From assembly GCA_013151535.1 (NCBI GenBank), contig JAADIC010000048.1, positions 1 through 6,563 of the forward strand: a stretch of DNA of 6,563 nt, given 5' to 3'. The notes under the pieces were generated by a model. That model was not told the origin of the DNA. It ran no database searches and saw nothing but the letters and a program-made list of their open reading frames with translations. Below are positions 1 to 6,286 of the stretch, piece by piece. The stretch is from Alphaproteobacteria bacterium (GTDB taxonomy: Bacteria > Pseudomonadota > Alphaproteobacteria > Rhodobacterales > Rhodobacteraceae). A program made the translations under genes and the position numbers. Within the stretch, counting starts at the first letter, position 1, and the number at the start of each line of letters is the position of its first letter.

Positions 1-663
1 GCCGGCAAAGGGCAGATTGCGCGAAACCTCCAGCCCCGCGCCCTGAAAAATCTTTTCAACCGCCTCCATCAATTCCGGCGCACAGGCCGCCCCGAAACGG
101 TCACCCAGCACAATATCGGGCTTTTTCTTGAAGGCATAGGACGTCGCGCTTAGCGCATCGCGCGGCATGGAATGGCAATCCAGCAGCAGGGCAAAGCCAA
201 AATCTTCGCGTGCCTCGCTTAGCAAATCATGCAGTTTTTCGTGGTAGGGGTGGTAAAAATCCGCCAACCTTTGCTGGGCCTCGTACATCCCCATCTTGCC
301 GCGCCGGATTTCACGGCTGTTGCCAACTACACGCGGAATCACCCCAAGGCCCGAGGTGATGCGCGGGTTATGGCCCTTCTGACGCACCCCATAGATCAGG
401 GCCGGGTCCAGATCCCCGGCATCGCGGTTCACGTCAACAAAAGCGCGCGGCATCGCGGCACATAACAACGGCGCGCCAAATTCAGGGGCCATGTCGTAAA
501 GCCGGTCAACAAACGCGTCCTCGGACGAGCGGATGGTCTTTTCATCCAGTTGTGATTCGCGAATGAAGCTCCACGGGTAATCTCGCCCGGAATGGGGCGA
601 GGTAAAAACCGCCGCCGTATCGCGGTTCTCTGGCATCGTCAGAATGTAAGGTTTACGCGCCAT
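1..663 (-). CDS. N-formylglutamate amidohydrolase family protein, 3' end beyond the left edge
   Basis: The frame is open from an ATG at 663-661 to the left edge, giving 221 residues with no stop. Visible family motifs are SPHSGR (22-27), SSEDAFVD (46-53), PRAFVDVNR (72-80), LLLDCHSMP (159-167) and DIVLGDRFG (183-191). The conserved His and Asp/Glu residues in them fit a metal-dependent amidohydrolase. The family hydrolyses N-formyl-L-glutamate to formate and glutamate, the last step of one histidine-degradation route (HutG-like), in the cytoplasm. Many Rhodobacterales paralogs sit outside hut clusters, so the true substrate is uncertain and no symbol is given. Full-length members are roughly 260-290 residues, so about 40-70 C-terminal residues are missing off the edge. 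No other histidine gene is visible. There is no strong Shine-Dalgarno; the best is GGGTG just before the ATG. A TAAAAT-like -10 box on the minus strand at 705-700 lacks a convincing -35. It is divergent from the tRNA gene. Confidence 0.9.
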   Translation of the reverse strand, partial: MARKPYILTMPENRDTAAVFTSPHSGRDYPWSFIRESQLDEKTIRSSEDAFVDRLYDMAPEFGAPLLCAAMPRAFVDVNRDAGDLDPALIYGVRQKGHNPRITSGLGVIPRVVGNSREIRRGKMGMYEAQQRLADFYHPYHEKLHDLLSEAREDFGFALLLDCHSMPRDALSATSYAFKKKPDIVLGDRFGAACAPELMEAVEKIFQGAGLEVSRNLPFAG

Positions 664-715
664 GACACCCAGATTTCTATGTTCACACCCCAGCCTTTCA
701 TTTTAGCAATTCCAC

Positions 716-744
716 TTGAACCCCAAAGCGCAACTGACTATAGA
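716..744 (+). promoter_or_regulatory. Candidate sigma70-type promoter for the tRNA-Val/rpmJ unit
   Basis: A TTGAAC box (716-721) and a TATAGA box (739-744) are separated by exactly 17 bases, which is optimal housekeeping spacing. Each matches four of six consensus positions. Transcription would begin near 750, about 80 bases upstream of the mature tRNA. The site lies in the 168-base gap between two divergent transcription units, where a promoter is required. The spacing and boxes are seen; activity is inferred. Confidence 0.45.
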
Positions 745-831
745 AGCGCGACGGGGGCGTTGCCGCTTTCCCACAGGTTGCAGGTCAAACGGCCAATAAC
801 CACACGGATATGGCAGCGCTTTTGACTTTTC

Positions 832-906
832 GGGCGTATAGCTCAGCGGGAGAGCACTTCGTTGACATCGAAGGGGTCACAGGTTCAATCCCTGTTACGC
901 CCACCA
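832..906 (+). tRNA. tRNA-Val, anticodon GAC
   Basis: A complete cloverleaf can be folded by eye. The acceptor stem pairs 832-838 (GGGCGTA) with 896-902 (TACGCCC). The D stem pairs 841-844 (GCTC) with 852-855 (GAGC) around the loop AGCGGGA. The anticodon stem pairs 857-861 (CTTCG) with 869-873 (CGAAG) around the loop TTGACAT. The T stem pairs 879-883 (ACAGG) with 891-895 (CCTGT) around TTCAATC. The anticodon at 864-866 is GAC, which reads GUC and GUU valine codons. The discriminator is A903, and CCA is encoded at 904-906. The tRNA lies 71 bases upstream of rpmJ on the same strand, with no T-tract terminator between them, so co-transcription and release by RNase P and 3' processing are likely. 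Confidence 0.97.
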
Positions 907-909
907 TTC

Positions 910-922
910 CCCCTGATCGGGG
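910..922 (+). other. Small GC hairpin just 3' of tRNA-Val
   Basis: CCCC (910-913) pairs with GGGG (919-922) around the five-base loop TGATC, starting four bases after the encoded CCA end. No T-run follows, so it is not an intrinsic terminator. It might set the 3' trailer end for processing, or be chance in GC-rich DNA. Confidence 0.3.
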
Positions 923-943
923 TCTGGCCAAACAGAATTTTAA

Positions 944-959
944 CGGCGCAATCGCGCCG
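944..959 (+). promoter_or_regulatory. Perfect 6-bp hairpin in the rpmJ leader
   Basis: CGGCGC (944-949) pairs perfectly with GCGCCG (954-959) around the tetraloop AATC. The stem ends five bases before the Shine-Dalgarno at 965-970. It is too short and lacks T residues for termination. Its place directly upstream of the ribosome site suggests it protects a processed 5' end or modulates rpmJ translation, but this is inference. Confidence 0.4.
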
Positions 960-964
960 CGACC

Positions 965-970
965 AAGGAG
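965..970 (+). promoter_or_regulatory. Ribosome binding site of rpmJ
   Basis: AAGGAG lies seven bases before the ATG at 978. It fixes the rpmJ start and rules out the longer open frame that begins upstream and runs through the tRNA. Confidence 0.85.
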
Positions 971-977
971 AAAGACC

Positions 978-1103
978 ATGAAGGTCAAGAACTCACTTCG
1001 CTCTTTGAAAGCGCGCCACCGCGATTGCCGCATCGTGCGCCGTAAGGGCCGTGTTTACGTCATCAACAAAACCCAGCCGCGCTTTAAGGCACGTCAGGGT
1101 TAA
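978..1103 (+). CDS. rpmJ: Large ribosomal subunit protein bL36, zinc-independent form
   Basis: It encodes 41 residues, MKVKNSLRSL at the start and RFKARQG at the end, with the bL36 core VRRKGRVYVINKTQPRFKARQG-type arrangement. bL36 is a small, very basic protein of the 50S subunit that binds 23S rRNA. The classical zinc-ribbon form has three Cys and one His; here only Cys17 is present among the usual ligand positions, so this is the C-minus form, which is the usual one in alphaproteobacteria. The start is fixed by a strong AAGGAG seven bases upstream. It is a short unit of its own behind tRNA-Val, not in the ribosomal protein operon, and is closed by a strong terminator 20 bases after its stop. 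The length is normal and nothing is broken. Confidence 0.96.
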   Translation: MKVKNSLRSLKARHRDCRIVRRKGRVYVINKTQPRFKARQG

Positions 1104-1123
1104 TTGCTGTTCCAGAAATTAAG

Positions 1124-1157
1124 AAGGCCGCCGAGGGGTTCCTCAGGCGGCCTTTTT
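1124..1157 (+). terminator. Intrinsic terminator of rpmJ, probably serving both strands
   Basis: AAGGCCGCC (1124-1132) pairs perfectly with GGCGGCCTT (1146-1154). The stem continues as GAGG (1133-1136) with CCTC (1141-1144), past a bulged A1145, to a GGTT loop. TTTTT (1153-1157) follows on the plus strand, overlapping the stem base. On the minus strand the same stem is followed by CTTAATTT and starts about 20 bases past the stop of the caspase-like gene at 1175. It sits between convergent genes and probably stops transcription from both sides, less efficiently leftward. Confidence 0.93.
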
Positions 1158-1174
1158 CTGTTGTCTTTTTGTGA

Positions 1175-2830
1175 TTAACCGCCGGAATCCGCAACCAGAC
1201 GCGCAATCGTCTGTTGGTTCAAATAGCCGGTAACCGGAAATCCGCGTGATTTTTGGAACCGGCGAATGGCACGGCGGGTTCGCTTTTCAAACACCCCATC
1301 CACGACGCCCGTGTCAAAGCCAAGTGCTGTCAGTTGCTGTTCCACCAACAGGCGGCCAAAGCCGTTCAGGCGCAGATCAGCCTCGGCCATCTCTGCCGCC
1401 GCGATCGCGGCTGCCTTGGTCGATTTATCCTCCAGCTTGGCAATGCGCGCGCGGGCTTTCCCGGCATAAACGCCATTTCCATACTGCCCGAGATAGGCCT
1501 GGTAGGACGCGATACTGTTGATCGACTTGGCCAAATCCCAGCTTTTCTGCTCCTGAAATTCGGCTTTGGCCTTTTTGGCGTCTTCAATCGCCTTCAATTT
1601 CGTCTGTGCCACATCGGCAAAACGCCCGGCCGGATAATTCTTCAGATACCGCCGATAACCCTTGGTCTTGCCAGCTTCAGCGCCCGAGCTTTGCCAATAT
1701 GCCCGATCAGCCTCCTCCAGTGCCGCCTGCTTCTTGCGCGCCGCATCGGCCAGTTCCTCGCGCTTGCCGCTCGCTTGCCGGTCTAGCCGATTGATCTGGC
1801 GCTGGCTCAGATACCCTGTCCGATCAAAGCCGCGATCATCCTGCCAAGCACCGATCGCACGCCGACTGGCGCGTCCGAACTTACCATCGATGCCGCGTGT
1901 GTCATAGCCCAGCAACGACAGGTTCTTTTGTATTTTCCTACGGTCCGCCCGACTTAGGCCCAAACCCGCTTCCGCCGCTTTGGCCTTGTCTTGCGGGGTT
2001 AGGACCACAATTTCATCCAGATATTTTTGCGCCTGTGCCCCATGTTTGCCAGCCGGAAAGGCCCGCAAATAGGCCCGCATCGCCGCCGCGCCACCCAGAT
2101 CACTGACCGCCTGCCAATAGCCGTCATCGCTTGAGCCATCCTTGGGTGGCGCAACCACTTTCGGCCTCTTCGCCAGACTGCCAAACGCCGAAACATAGCC
2201 CAAACCTGTCACTGAATCCGGTGCGTTGTCCAAAGCGCTGGCAAAACTCGCGCCGCGCTTCAGAAAATCCCGTTCCAGCGTCTTGGCAATATCGCCGGGC
2301 TTGCCGGTGACAACCAGCACCCCTTGCGGAATGTCCAGATCACCAATGCCGGCTTTCAGGCCACCCGTCACCGCAATCGGGCGCGGTGATGTTCCCAGAA
2401 ACACCACAGCACCCCCCGGGCGCTGGGCGGCATAATCAAGGATCGTGCGCAAAGATAAACCTTCGTAATTGATGCTGATCGGGTTCGGCGGAAACGCGTT
2501 TACCGGCACCAACCATGTATCGCTGTCGGAAGTGACAAAATGCCCGCTCAGAACGATAATCGCCCGATCCGCTGCTTCCAGGCGCGCGGCAAAGCCTTGC
2601 ATGATCCCACGGGTTTGTGCGGTGCCTAAATCTTGCCCGGCCACCACCGTATAACCGGAACTGCGCAATCTTGTTGTGACGCCCATGATCTTTTCGCCGT
2701 CAAACATCGTGCTGGCGCGTTGGTAATTGCGGTTGCCAATCAGAAGGGCCACATCTTGTGCCACAACAGAAACAGCGGAAATCAGAACGACCAGAAAACC
2801 GGTCAAAATGGTGGAAAAAAGACGCGTCAT
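1175..2830 (-). CDS. Secreted caspase-fold protein with two peptidoglycan-binding domains, likely pseudo-protease
   Basis: 551 residues. A signal peptide covers about 1-24 (hydrophobic 8-23, cleavage after VVA), so the product is periplasmic. Residues 26-215 resemble peptidase C14/caspase: VALLIGNRNYQ at 27-37 as first strand, then IIVLSGHF (91-98) with His97 at the usual catalytic-His place. The strand that normally ends DACR reads FLGTSPRP (144-151), so the nucleophile position appears to hold Ser148. A proline-rich linker leads to three related 40-residue units at about 238-274, 378-416 and 430-466, each with an aromatic start and a Y-x-x-Y/F...P/G-x-G core. Two PG_binding_1-like domains at about 292-350 and 491-547 share LGYD/LGFD, DG and TGYL signatures. 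Charged, probably helical stretches lie at 352-376 and 418-430. It follows the ligase fusion after only 21 bases, so it is probably in the transporter operon. Its role is unknown; the domains suggest an envelope-bound scaffold or stress protein. Confidence 0.85.
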   Translation of the reverse strand: MTRLFSTILTGFLVVLISAVSVVAQDVALLIGNRNYQRASTMFDGEKIMGVTTRLRSSGYTVVAGQDLGTAQTRGIMQGFAARLEAADRAIIVLSGHFVTSDSDTWLVPVNAFPPNPISINYEGLSLRTILDYAAQRPGGAVVFLGTSPRPIAVTGGLKAGIGDLDIPQGVLVVTGKPGDIAKTLERDFLKRGASFASALDNAPDSVTGLGYVSAFGSLAKRPKVVAPPKDGSSDDGYWQAVSDLGGAAAMRAYLRAFPAGKHGAQAQKYLDEIVVLTPQDKAKAAEAGLGLSRADRRKIQKNLSLLGYDTRGIDGKFGRASRRAIGAWQDDRGFDRTGYLSQRQINRLDRQASGKREELADAARKKQAALEEADRAYWQSSGAEAGKTKGYRRYLKNYPAGRFADVAQTKLKAIEDAKKAKAEFQEQKSWDLAKSINSIASYQAYLGQYGNGVYAGKARARIAKLEDKSTKAAAIAAAEMAEADLRLNGFGRLLVEQQLTALGFDTGVVDGVFEKRTRRAIRRFQKSRGFPVTGYLNQQTIARLVADSGG

Positions 2831-2851
2831 GGCACCCCCATACTCAATAAA

Positions 2852-4885
2852 TCAGTCATAGCTCCTTTGATCGTCAATGACTTTACCGTCATTGGGAAGG
2901 GAGCCCGGGGCCACTATAACCACATTTCCGCGTAATTTCAGAGTCTCCAGAACAGATTTTTCAACTGCCCCAGCGTCAACGGAAGTCGATTCAATTTCAA
3001 CCGTCATCACATCCTTTTCACCCGCTCGCGTGGCAATCACCCGCGCCCTAGCGATTTCAGGATGCTTGCCAACCAGTGCTGCCACCTGTTCGGGGCGCAC
3101 GAACATGCCCTTGATCTTGGTGGTCTGATCGGCCCGGCCCAACCAGCCCTTGATGCGTGTATTTGTTCGCCCACAGGGGCTTTGGCCCGGTAAAACCGCG
3201 GACAGATCACCAGTGGCAAACCGGATTAGCGGGTAATCAGGGTTGAGCGAGGTCACAACCACCTCGCCTACCTCACCATCAGCCACGGGGGTGCCGGTGC
3301 CGGGGGTGACGATTTCAACGATAACACCCTCGTCCAGAATCATACCTTCCATGGCTTCGCTCTCATACGCGATATTGCCCAAGTCAGCAGTGGCATAGCT
3401 TTGCAAACATTGAACACCACGATCAGCATATTCGGCGCGCAGCGACGGGAACAACGCCCCGCCACCCACAGCGGCGCGTTTGATGCCGGACAGGTCCACG
3501 CCCATCGCATCCGCCCGATCAAGGATGATCTTCAGGTAATCCGGCGTCCCGGCATAGGCCGTCACCCCCAGATCAGCCGCCGCGCGCACCTGCAATTCAG
3601 TCTGGCCCGTACCAGCCGGGAACACTGTCGCCCCGACTGCACGCGCGCCGCTTTCAAAGATCATACCCGCAGGCGTCATGTGATAGGAGAAACAATTCTG
3701 CACGATGTCATGGCTGCGAATACCGCAGGCATAAAGCGCGCGGCCAATGCGCCACCAGTCGTGGCTGATGCCGCCCGGCTCATAAATCGGCCCCGGAGAT
3801 TGGAACACATGCGCCACATTGCCGACTTTGATGCCACCGAACGGCGGGCGCGCCTTTTGCATGTCCGACAGGTCGGATTTGCGCAGAACCGGCAGTAACG
3901 CCAGATCGCTGGCCGATCTGACCTTGTCCGCCTCGGCGCGCCATGCTTCGGGTGCGTGTGTTATACCCGCAAGAATTGCGCCCAACTGCGCGGCCTGATC
4001 GGCAGCGCGCTTATCCGCGCTCCGACATTCCAGTGCATCAAAATAATCCGACATCAGTTCAGCCAACGCTTGCGACGAGGACCGCACATCGCGAAACGAT
4101 TTGCGCCCCTCCTCGGAGATACCAAGATAGAATTCCTTCACGTCGGGGTTTTCCGCCAAATCCTTGGCAGGCCCGTCCATCACCACACGCCCGCTTTCAA
4201 GGATATAGCCATAGCTGGCATATTTCAGCGCCACATTGGTGTTTTGCTCGGCCAACAAAAACGACACACCTTCCTTTTCATTCAGGTTTTTGATGATGCC
4301 AAAAATTTCCTCGACCAGTTGCGGGGCCAGACCCATGCTTGGCTCATCCAGCAGGATGGTTTCGGGCTTGCTCATCAACGCGCGGCCAATGGCGCACATT
4401 TGCTGCTCGCCACCCGATATATTATAGCCCGCCAGCGATTTGCGCCGCTCGCGCAGGCGGGGGAAATAATTGTAAACCTTGTCGATATCGGCCGCGATTG
4501 CCCCCGCCCCGTCCTTGCGGGTAAAGGCACCGGTTTGCAGGTTTTCCTCGATTGTCAGATGTTCAAAACAATGGCGGCCTTCCATCACCTGAATGACCCC
4601 CTTGCGCACCAAAGCCGCCGGGTTCAATTCAGAAATGCTTTCGCCGCGATAGATGATCTTGCCCTTGGTGACCTCGCCGCGTTCCGAGTGCAGCAGGTTT
4701 GAAATCGCCTTGAGCGTGGTGGTCTTGCCCGCGCCATTGCCCCCCAGCAGCGCCGTGATACCGCCCTTGGGCACGTTCAGACTGACACCTTTGAGGGCAA
4801 GGATCACATGGTTATAGATCACTTCGATATTATTGACCTCAAGCAAGATGTCGCTTGCGGGGTCGCTGTTCTCTGACATGCTCAT
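2852..4885 (-). CDS. Fused ABC transporter ATPase (LivF type) and PaaK-like AMP-forming CoA ligase
   Basis: 677 residues from the ATG at 4885. Residues 15-260 are a LivF-type ATPase: Walker A GGNGAGKTT (48-56), Q-loop Gln99, signature SGGEQ (157-161), Walker B ILLDE (177-181), and AEQN (212-215) where LivF proteins carry Gln instead of the switch His. Residues 278-677 are a complete adenylate-forming ligase of the phenylacetate-CoA ligase superfamily: YATADLGN (497-504), RFATGDL (555-561) with the ribose-binding Asp560, GRADQTTKIKG (583-593), and LPNDGK (663-668) whose Lys668 is at the A10 catalytic-lysine place. The usual Ser/Thr-rich P-loop is replaced by QSPGPIYEPGG (362-372). Such ligases activate a carboxylic acid with ATP and load it on CoA. 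The two parts are normally separate genes; see the junction at 4052-4081. The frame opens at a TTG (4903) with no ribosome site, so an ATG at 4885 (or 4879) is preferred. It is 73 bases after the binding-protein gene and 21 before the caspase-like gene. Confidence 0.9.
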   Translation of the reverse strand: MSMSENSDPASDILLEVNNIEVIYNHVILALKGVSLNVPKGGITALLGGNGAGKTTTLKAISNLLHSERGEVTKGKIIYRGESISELNPAALVRKGVIQVMEGRHCFEHLTIEENLQTGAFTRKDGAGAIAADIDKVYNYFPRLRERRKSLAGYNISGGEQQMCAIGRALMSKPETILLDEPSMGLAPQLVEEIFGIIKNLNEKEGVSFLLAEQNTNVALKYASYGYILESGRVVMDGPAKDLAENPDVKEFYLGISEEGRKSFRDVRSSSQALAELMSDYFDALECRSADKRAADQAAQLGAILAGITHAPEAWRAEADKVRSASDLALLPVLRKSDLSDMQKARPPFGGIKVGNVAHVFQSPGPIYEPGGISHDWWRIGRALYACGIRSHDIVQNCFSYHMTPAGMIFESGARAVGATVFPAGTGQTELQVRAAADLGVTAYAGTPDYLKIILDRADAMGVDLSGIKRAAVGGGALFPSLRAEYADRGVQCLQSYATADLGNIAYESEAMEGMILDEGVIVEIVTPGTGTPVADGEVGEVVVTSLNPDYPLIRFATGDLSAVLPGQSPCGRTNTRIKGWLGRADQTTKIKGMFVRPEQVAALVGKHPEIARARVIATRAGEKDVMTVEIESTSVDAGAVEKSVLETLKLRGNVVIVAPGSLPNDGKVIDDQRSYD
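4052..4081 (-). other. Relic of a livF stop / ligase start overlap inside the fused ORF
   Basis: On the minus strand, TGA (4056-4054) overlaps ATG (4054-4052) as TGATG. The ATG is in the fused frame and begins MSDYFDALE, a plausible native ligase N-terminus. The TGA closes the frame shifted by one base, in which 4077-4057 reads RRKRWLN, a basic tail typical of LivF ends. In the fused frame the same bases read as the unremarkable SSQALAEL. The shift therefore occurred about 4078-4082, through a net +1 or -2 or -5 base change. No Shine-Dalgarno is seen before the internal ATG, so the ligase probably depended on translational coupling before the fusion. Confidence 0.75.
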
Positions 4886-4917
4886 GGGATCGGGTCCGCT
4901 CAATTTTCGGGATTGGA

Positions 4918-4941
4918 ACCAGCCCCGCGAACGGGACTGGT
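4918..4941 (-). other. RNA stem-loop between the binding-protein and ATPase genes
   Basis: In minus-strand RNA, ACCAGUCCCG pairs along all ten positions with CGGGGCUGGU around a UUCG tetraloop, using one G-U wobble (4936/4923). On the plus strand that pair would be a C-A mismatch, so the structure belongs to leftward transcripts. It starts 18 bases after the binding-protein stop. No U-run follows, so full termination is unlikely. Such 3' hairpins usually protect the highly expressed binding-protein mRNA from 3' exonucleases and lower expression of the downstream ATPase. A smaller 6-bp hairpin, CTGCAA/TTGCAG at 4952-4968, spans the stop codon itself. Confidence 0.7.
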
Positions 4942-4958
4942 CGTTGTTTTACTGCAAA

Positions 4959-6263
4959 TTAGTTGCAGGTCTGTGTCTGCCACTCGGGCTTGTCAGCGAT
5001 GTATTTGGCTGCCGCCGCTTCCAGCAGTGGGCGAACCACGGCTGTGTTGGGCGCGATCAGGTCCGATGTGCGAACCCAGTTTTCACCATCCCACTGTTGC
5101 AGGAAGATCGAACCGCCACCGGCGTGATCTTTACACGAGCCTTTGATCGGCGAGGTAAAACCAGCCAGACCGATCTCGGCCAGACGGGCATCCGACAGAT
5201 CCATCATTTCCAGACCCATGCGCATGTCCGAGCCATCAATGTTGGCTTTGCCCGACATTTTCTGGGCCGTGGCGATGGCTTCTGCAACCACAACCGCGTT
5301 GAACAGGCCACGGTTATAAAGCACGTCACCAACCTTGCTTGCGTCATCGATCTGGCTGTTACCCGGTTCGATAACATACTTGATTACGTCCTGGAGCGCC
5401 GGGAAATCGGTGCCGGAGGCCGCCATGTTGGCCGAACGATAGCCCTTGCCGGCAGCGCCAACAGGGTCAAGGTCGGCGTTTGCACCAGACCACCAGTTAC
5501 CAATGAAACGATCCATTGGATACCGGATCTTCGCGGCTTCCTTGATCGCGGTGGAGTTCATCGCACCCCAACCCCACATAATCATCCAGTCAGGCTTTTC
5601 TTTGCGCACGTTCAGCCATTGCGATGACTGGGCCTGCATTTCCTTACCGGCAACCGGGAATTTGACCACTTCAAAGCCCATGGTCTCGGCCATTTTGTCC
5701 AGAAGTGGGATCGGCTCTTTGCCGTAACCAACGTCAAGATAGATATAGCCGATCTTCTTGCCCTTGATGCCGCCATCCTGGCTGTCGATGAACCGCAGGA
5801 TCGAAGACATCTGGCTCCAGTATGTGGCCGGATAGTTGAAGGTCCACGGGAATGTCTCGCCAATCGCGGCGGCGGACAGGCCATAGCCCATCGACAGAAC
5901 CGGAATCTTGTCAACCGGGGCTTTCGGGATCAACTGCAATGTGATGCCGGTGGAATACGGGTTGTAAACCAAAGCACCCTTGCCCTTGGTGGCCTCGTAA
6001 CACTCGACACCTTTTTGGCTGTTGTAACCGGTTTCACATTCTTCAACCACAACCTTAAGGCCGCCGATGCCGCCATCACGGGCGTTCAGCATGGCGAAAT
6101 AGTCGTTAAAGCCGTTGGCAATTGGTGTACCACCACCAGCATAAGGGCCGGTCCGATAGGAAAGCGATGGAACATACAGCGTTTCTTGCGCGCTGACTGC
6201 CCCCACTTGCAGGGTTGCCGCCATTGCAACAGCGACGGTCCCCATGGTTAGTTTCTTGAACAT
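4959..6263 (-). CDS. Periplasmic substrate-binding protein of a Liv-type ABC transporter
   Basis: 434 residues. The ATG at 6263 is chosen because GGGAGG lies seven bases upstream; a TTG at 6278 is in frame but overlaps that ribosome site. MFKK plus a hydrophobic stretch ending VSA|QE gives a signal peptide of about 25 residues, so the protein is secreted to the periplasm. There is no lipobox Cys. The mature part has the type I periplasmic-binding fold of the LivK/Peripla_BP_6 family: a GPYAGGG loop near 39-45, GFNDYFAMLNARDGGIGG (51-68), two cysteines at 76 and 88, KGKKIGYIYLDVGYGKEP in the inter-lobe strand, and MIMWGWGAMNS later. Two more cysteines near the C-terminus may form a disulfide. 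The length of about 410 mature residues is longer than classical LivK (about 345) and typical of binding proteins for aromatic or other organic acids. The ligand cannot be read from sequence. It sits between the LivM-type permease and the ATPase-ligase fusion. Confidence 0.95.
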   Translation of the reverse strand: MFKKLTMGTVAVAMAATLQVGAVSAQETLYVPSLSYRTGPYAGGGTPIANGFNDYFAMLNARDGGIGGLKVVVEECETGYNSQKGVECYEATKGKGALVYNPYSTGITLQLIPKAPVDKIPVLSMGYGLSAAAIGETFPWTFNYPATYWSQMSSILRFIDSQDGGIKGKKIGYIYLDVGYGKEPIPLLDKMAETMGFEVVKFPVAGKEMQAQSSQWLNVRKEKPDWMIMWGWGAMNSTAIKEAAKIRYPMDRFIGNWWSGANADLDPVGAAGKGYRSANMAASGTDFPALQDVIKYVIEPGNSQIDDASKVGDVLYNRGLFNAVVVAEAIATAQKMSGKANIDGSDMRMGLEMMDLSDARLAEIGLAGFTSPIKGSCKDHAGGGSIFLQQWDGENWVRTSDLIAPNTAVVRPLLEAAAAKYIADKPEWQTQTCN

Positions 6264-6270
6264 TTCTGTT

Positions 6271-6276
6271 CCTCCC
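6271..6276 (-). promoter_or_regulatory. Strong ribosome binding site of the binding-protein gene
   Basis: GGGAGG (6276-6271 on the minus strand) lies seven bases before the ATG at 6263. It is the strongest such site in the leftward cluster, consistent with high expression of a binding protein, and decides the start against the TTG at 6278. Confidence 0.9.
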
Positions 6277-6286
6277 AAATTATGCG

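Noticed and set aside
785..1033. 82-residue minus-strand ORF containing the string GVTGIEPVTPSMSTKCSP
   Set aside because: It is the antisense of tRNA-Val, a recurring spurious annotation wherever this tRNA occurs. It has no ribosome site and overlaps rpmJ.
810..1103. 97-residue plus-strand version of rpmJ starting upstream
   Set aside because: It would translate through the tRNA. The AAGGAG site and bL36 homology fix the start at 978.
2828..2842. Four-codon upstream ORF (ATG GGG GTG CCA TGA) overlapping the caspase-like start
   Set aside because: Too short to support; the GGGGG is more simply the ribosome-binding region of the gene.
2828..2854. Possible stop-codon readthrough joining ligase and caspase-like protein, since the ligase TGA is in frame with the caspase ATG and only seven sense codons lie between
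   Set aside because: Shared frame occurs by chance one time in three, the context TGA-T is not a known readthrough signal, and the second protein needs a free N-terminal signal peptide.
3956..4702. 248-residue plus-strand ORF opposite the LivF domain
   Set aside because: It is antisense to a clear ATPase reading frame with all motifs, shows no recognisable domain, and is explained by codon bias of the coding strand.
4886..4903. TTG start at 4903 for the fused protein
   Set aside because: No ribosome site precedes it and it adds only six poorly conserved residues; ATG at 4885 or 4879 is more likely.
4833..5627. 264-residue plus-strand ORF opposite the binding-protein gene
   Set aside because: It is antisense to a well supported gene and crosses the intergenic stem-loop, with no recognisable motifs.
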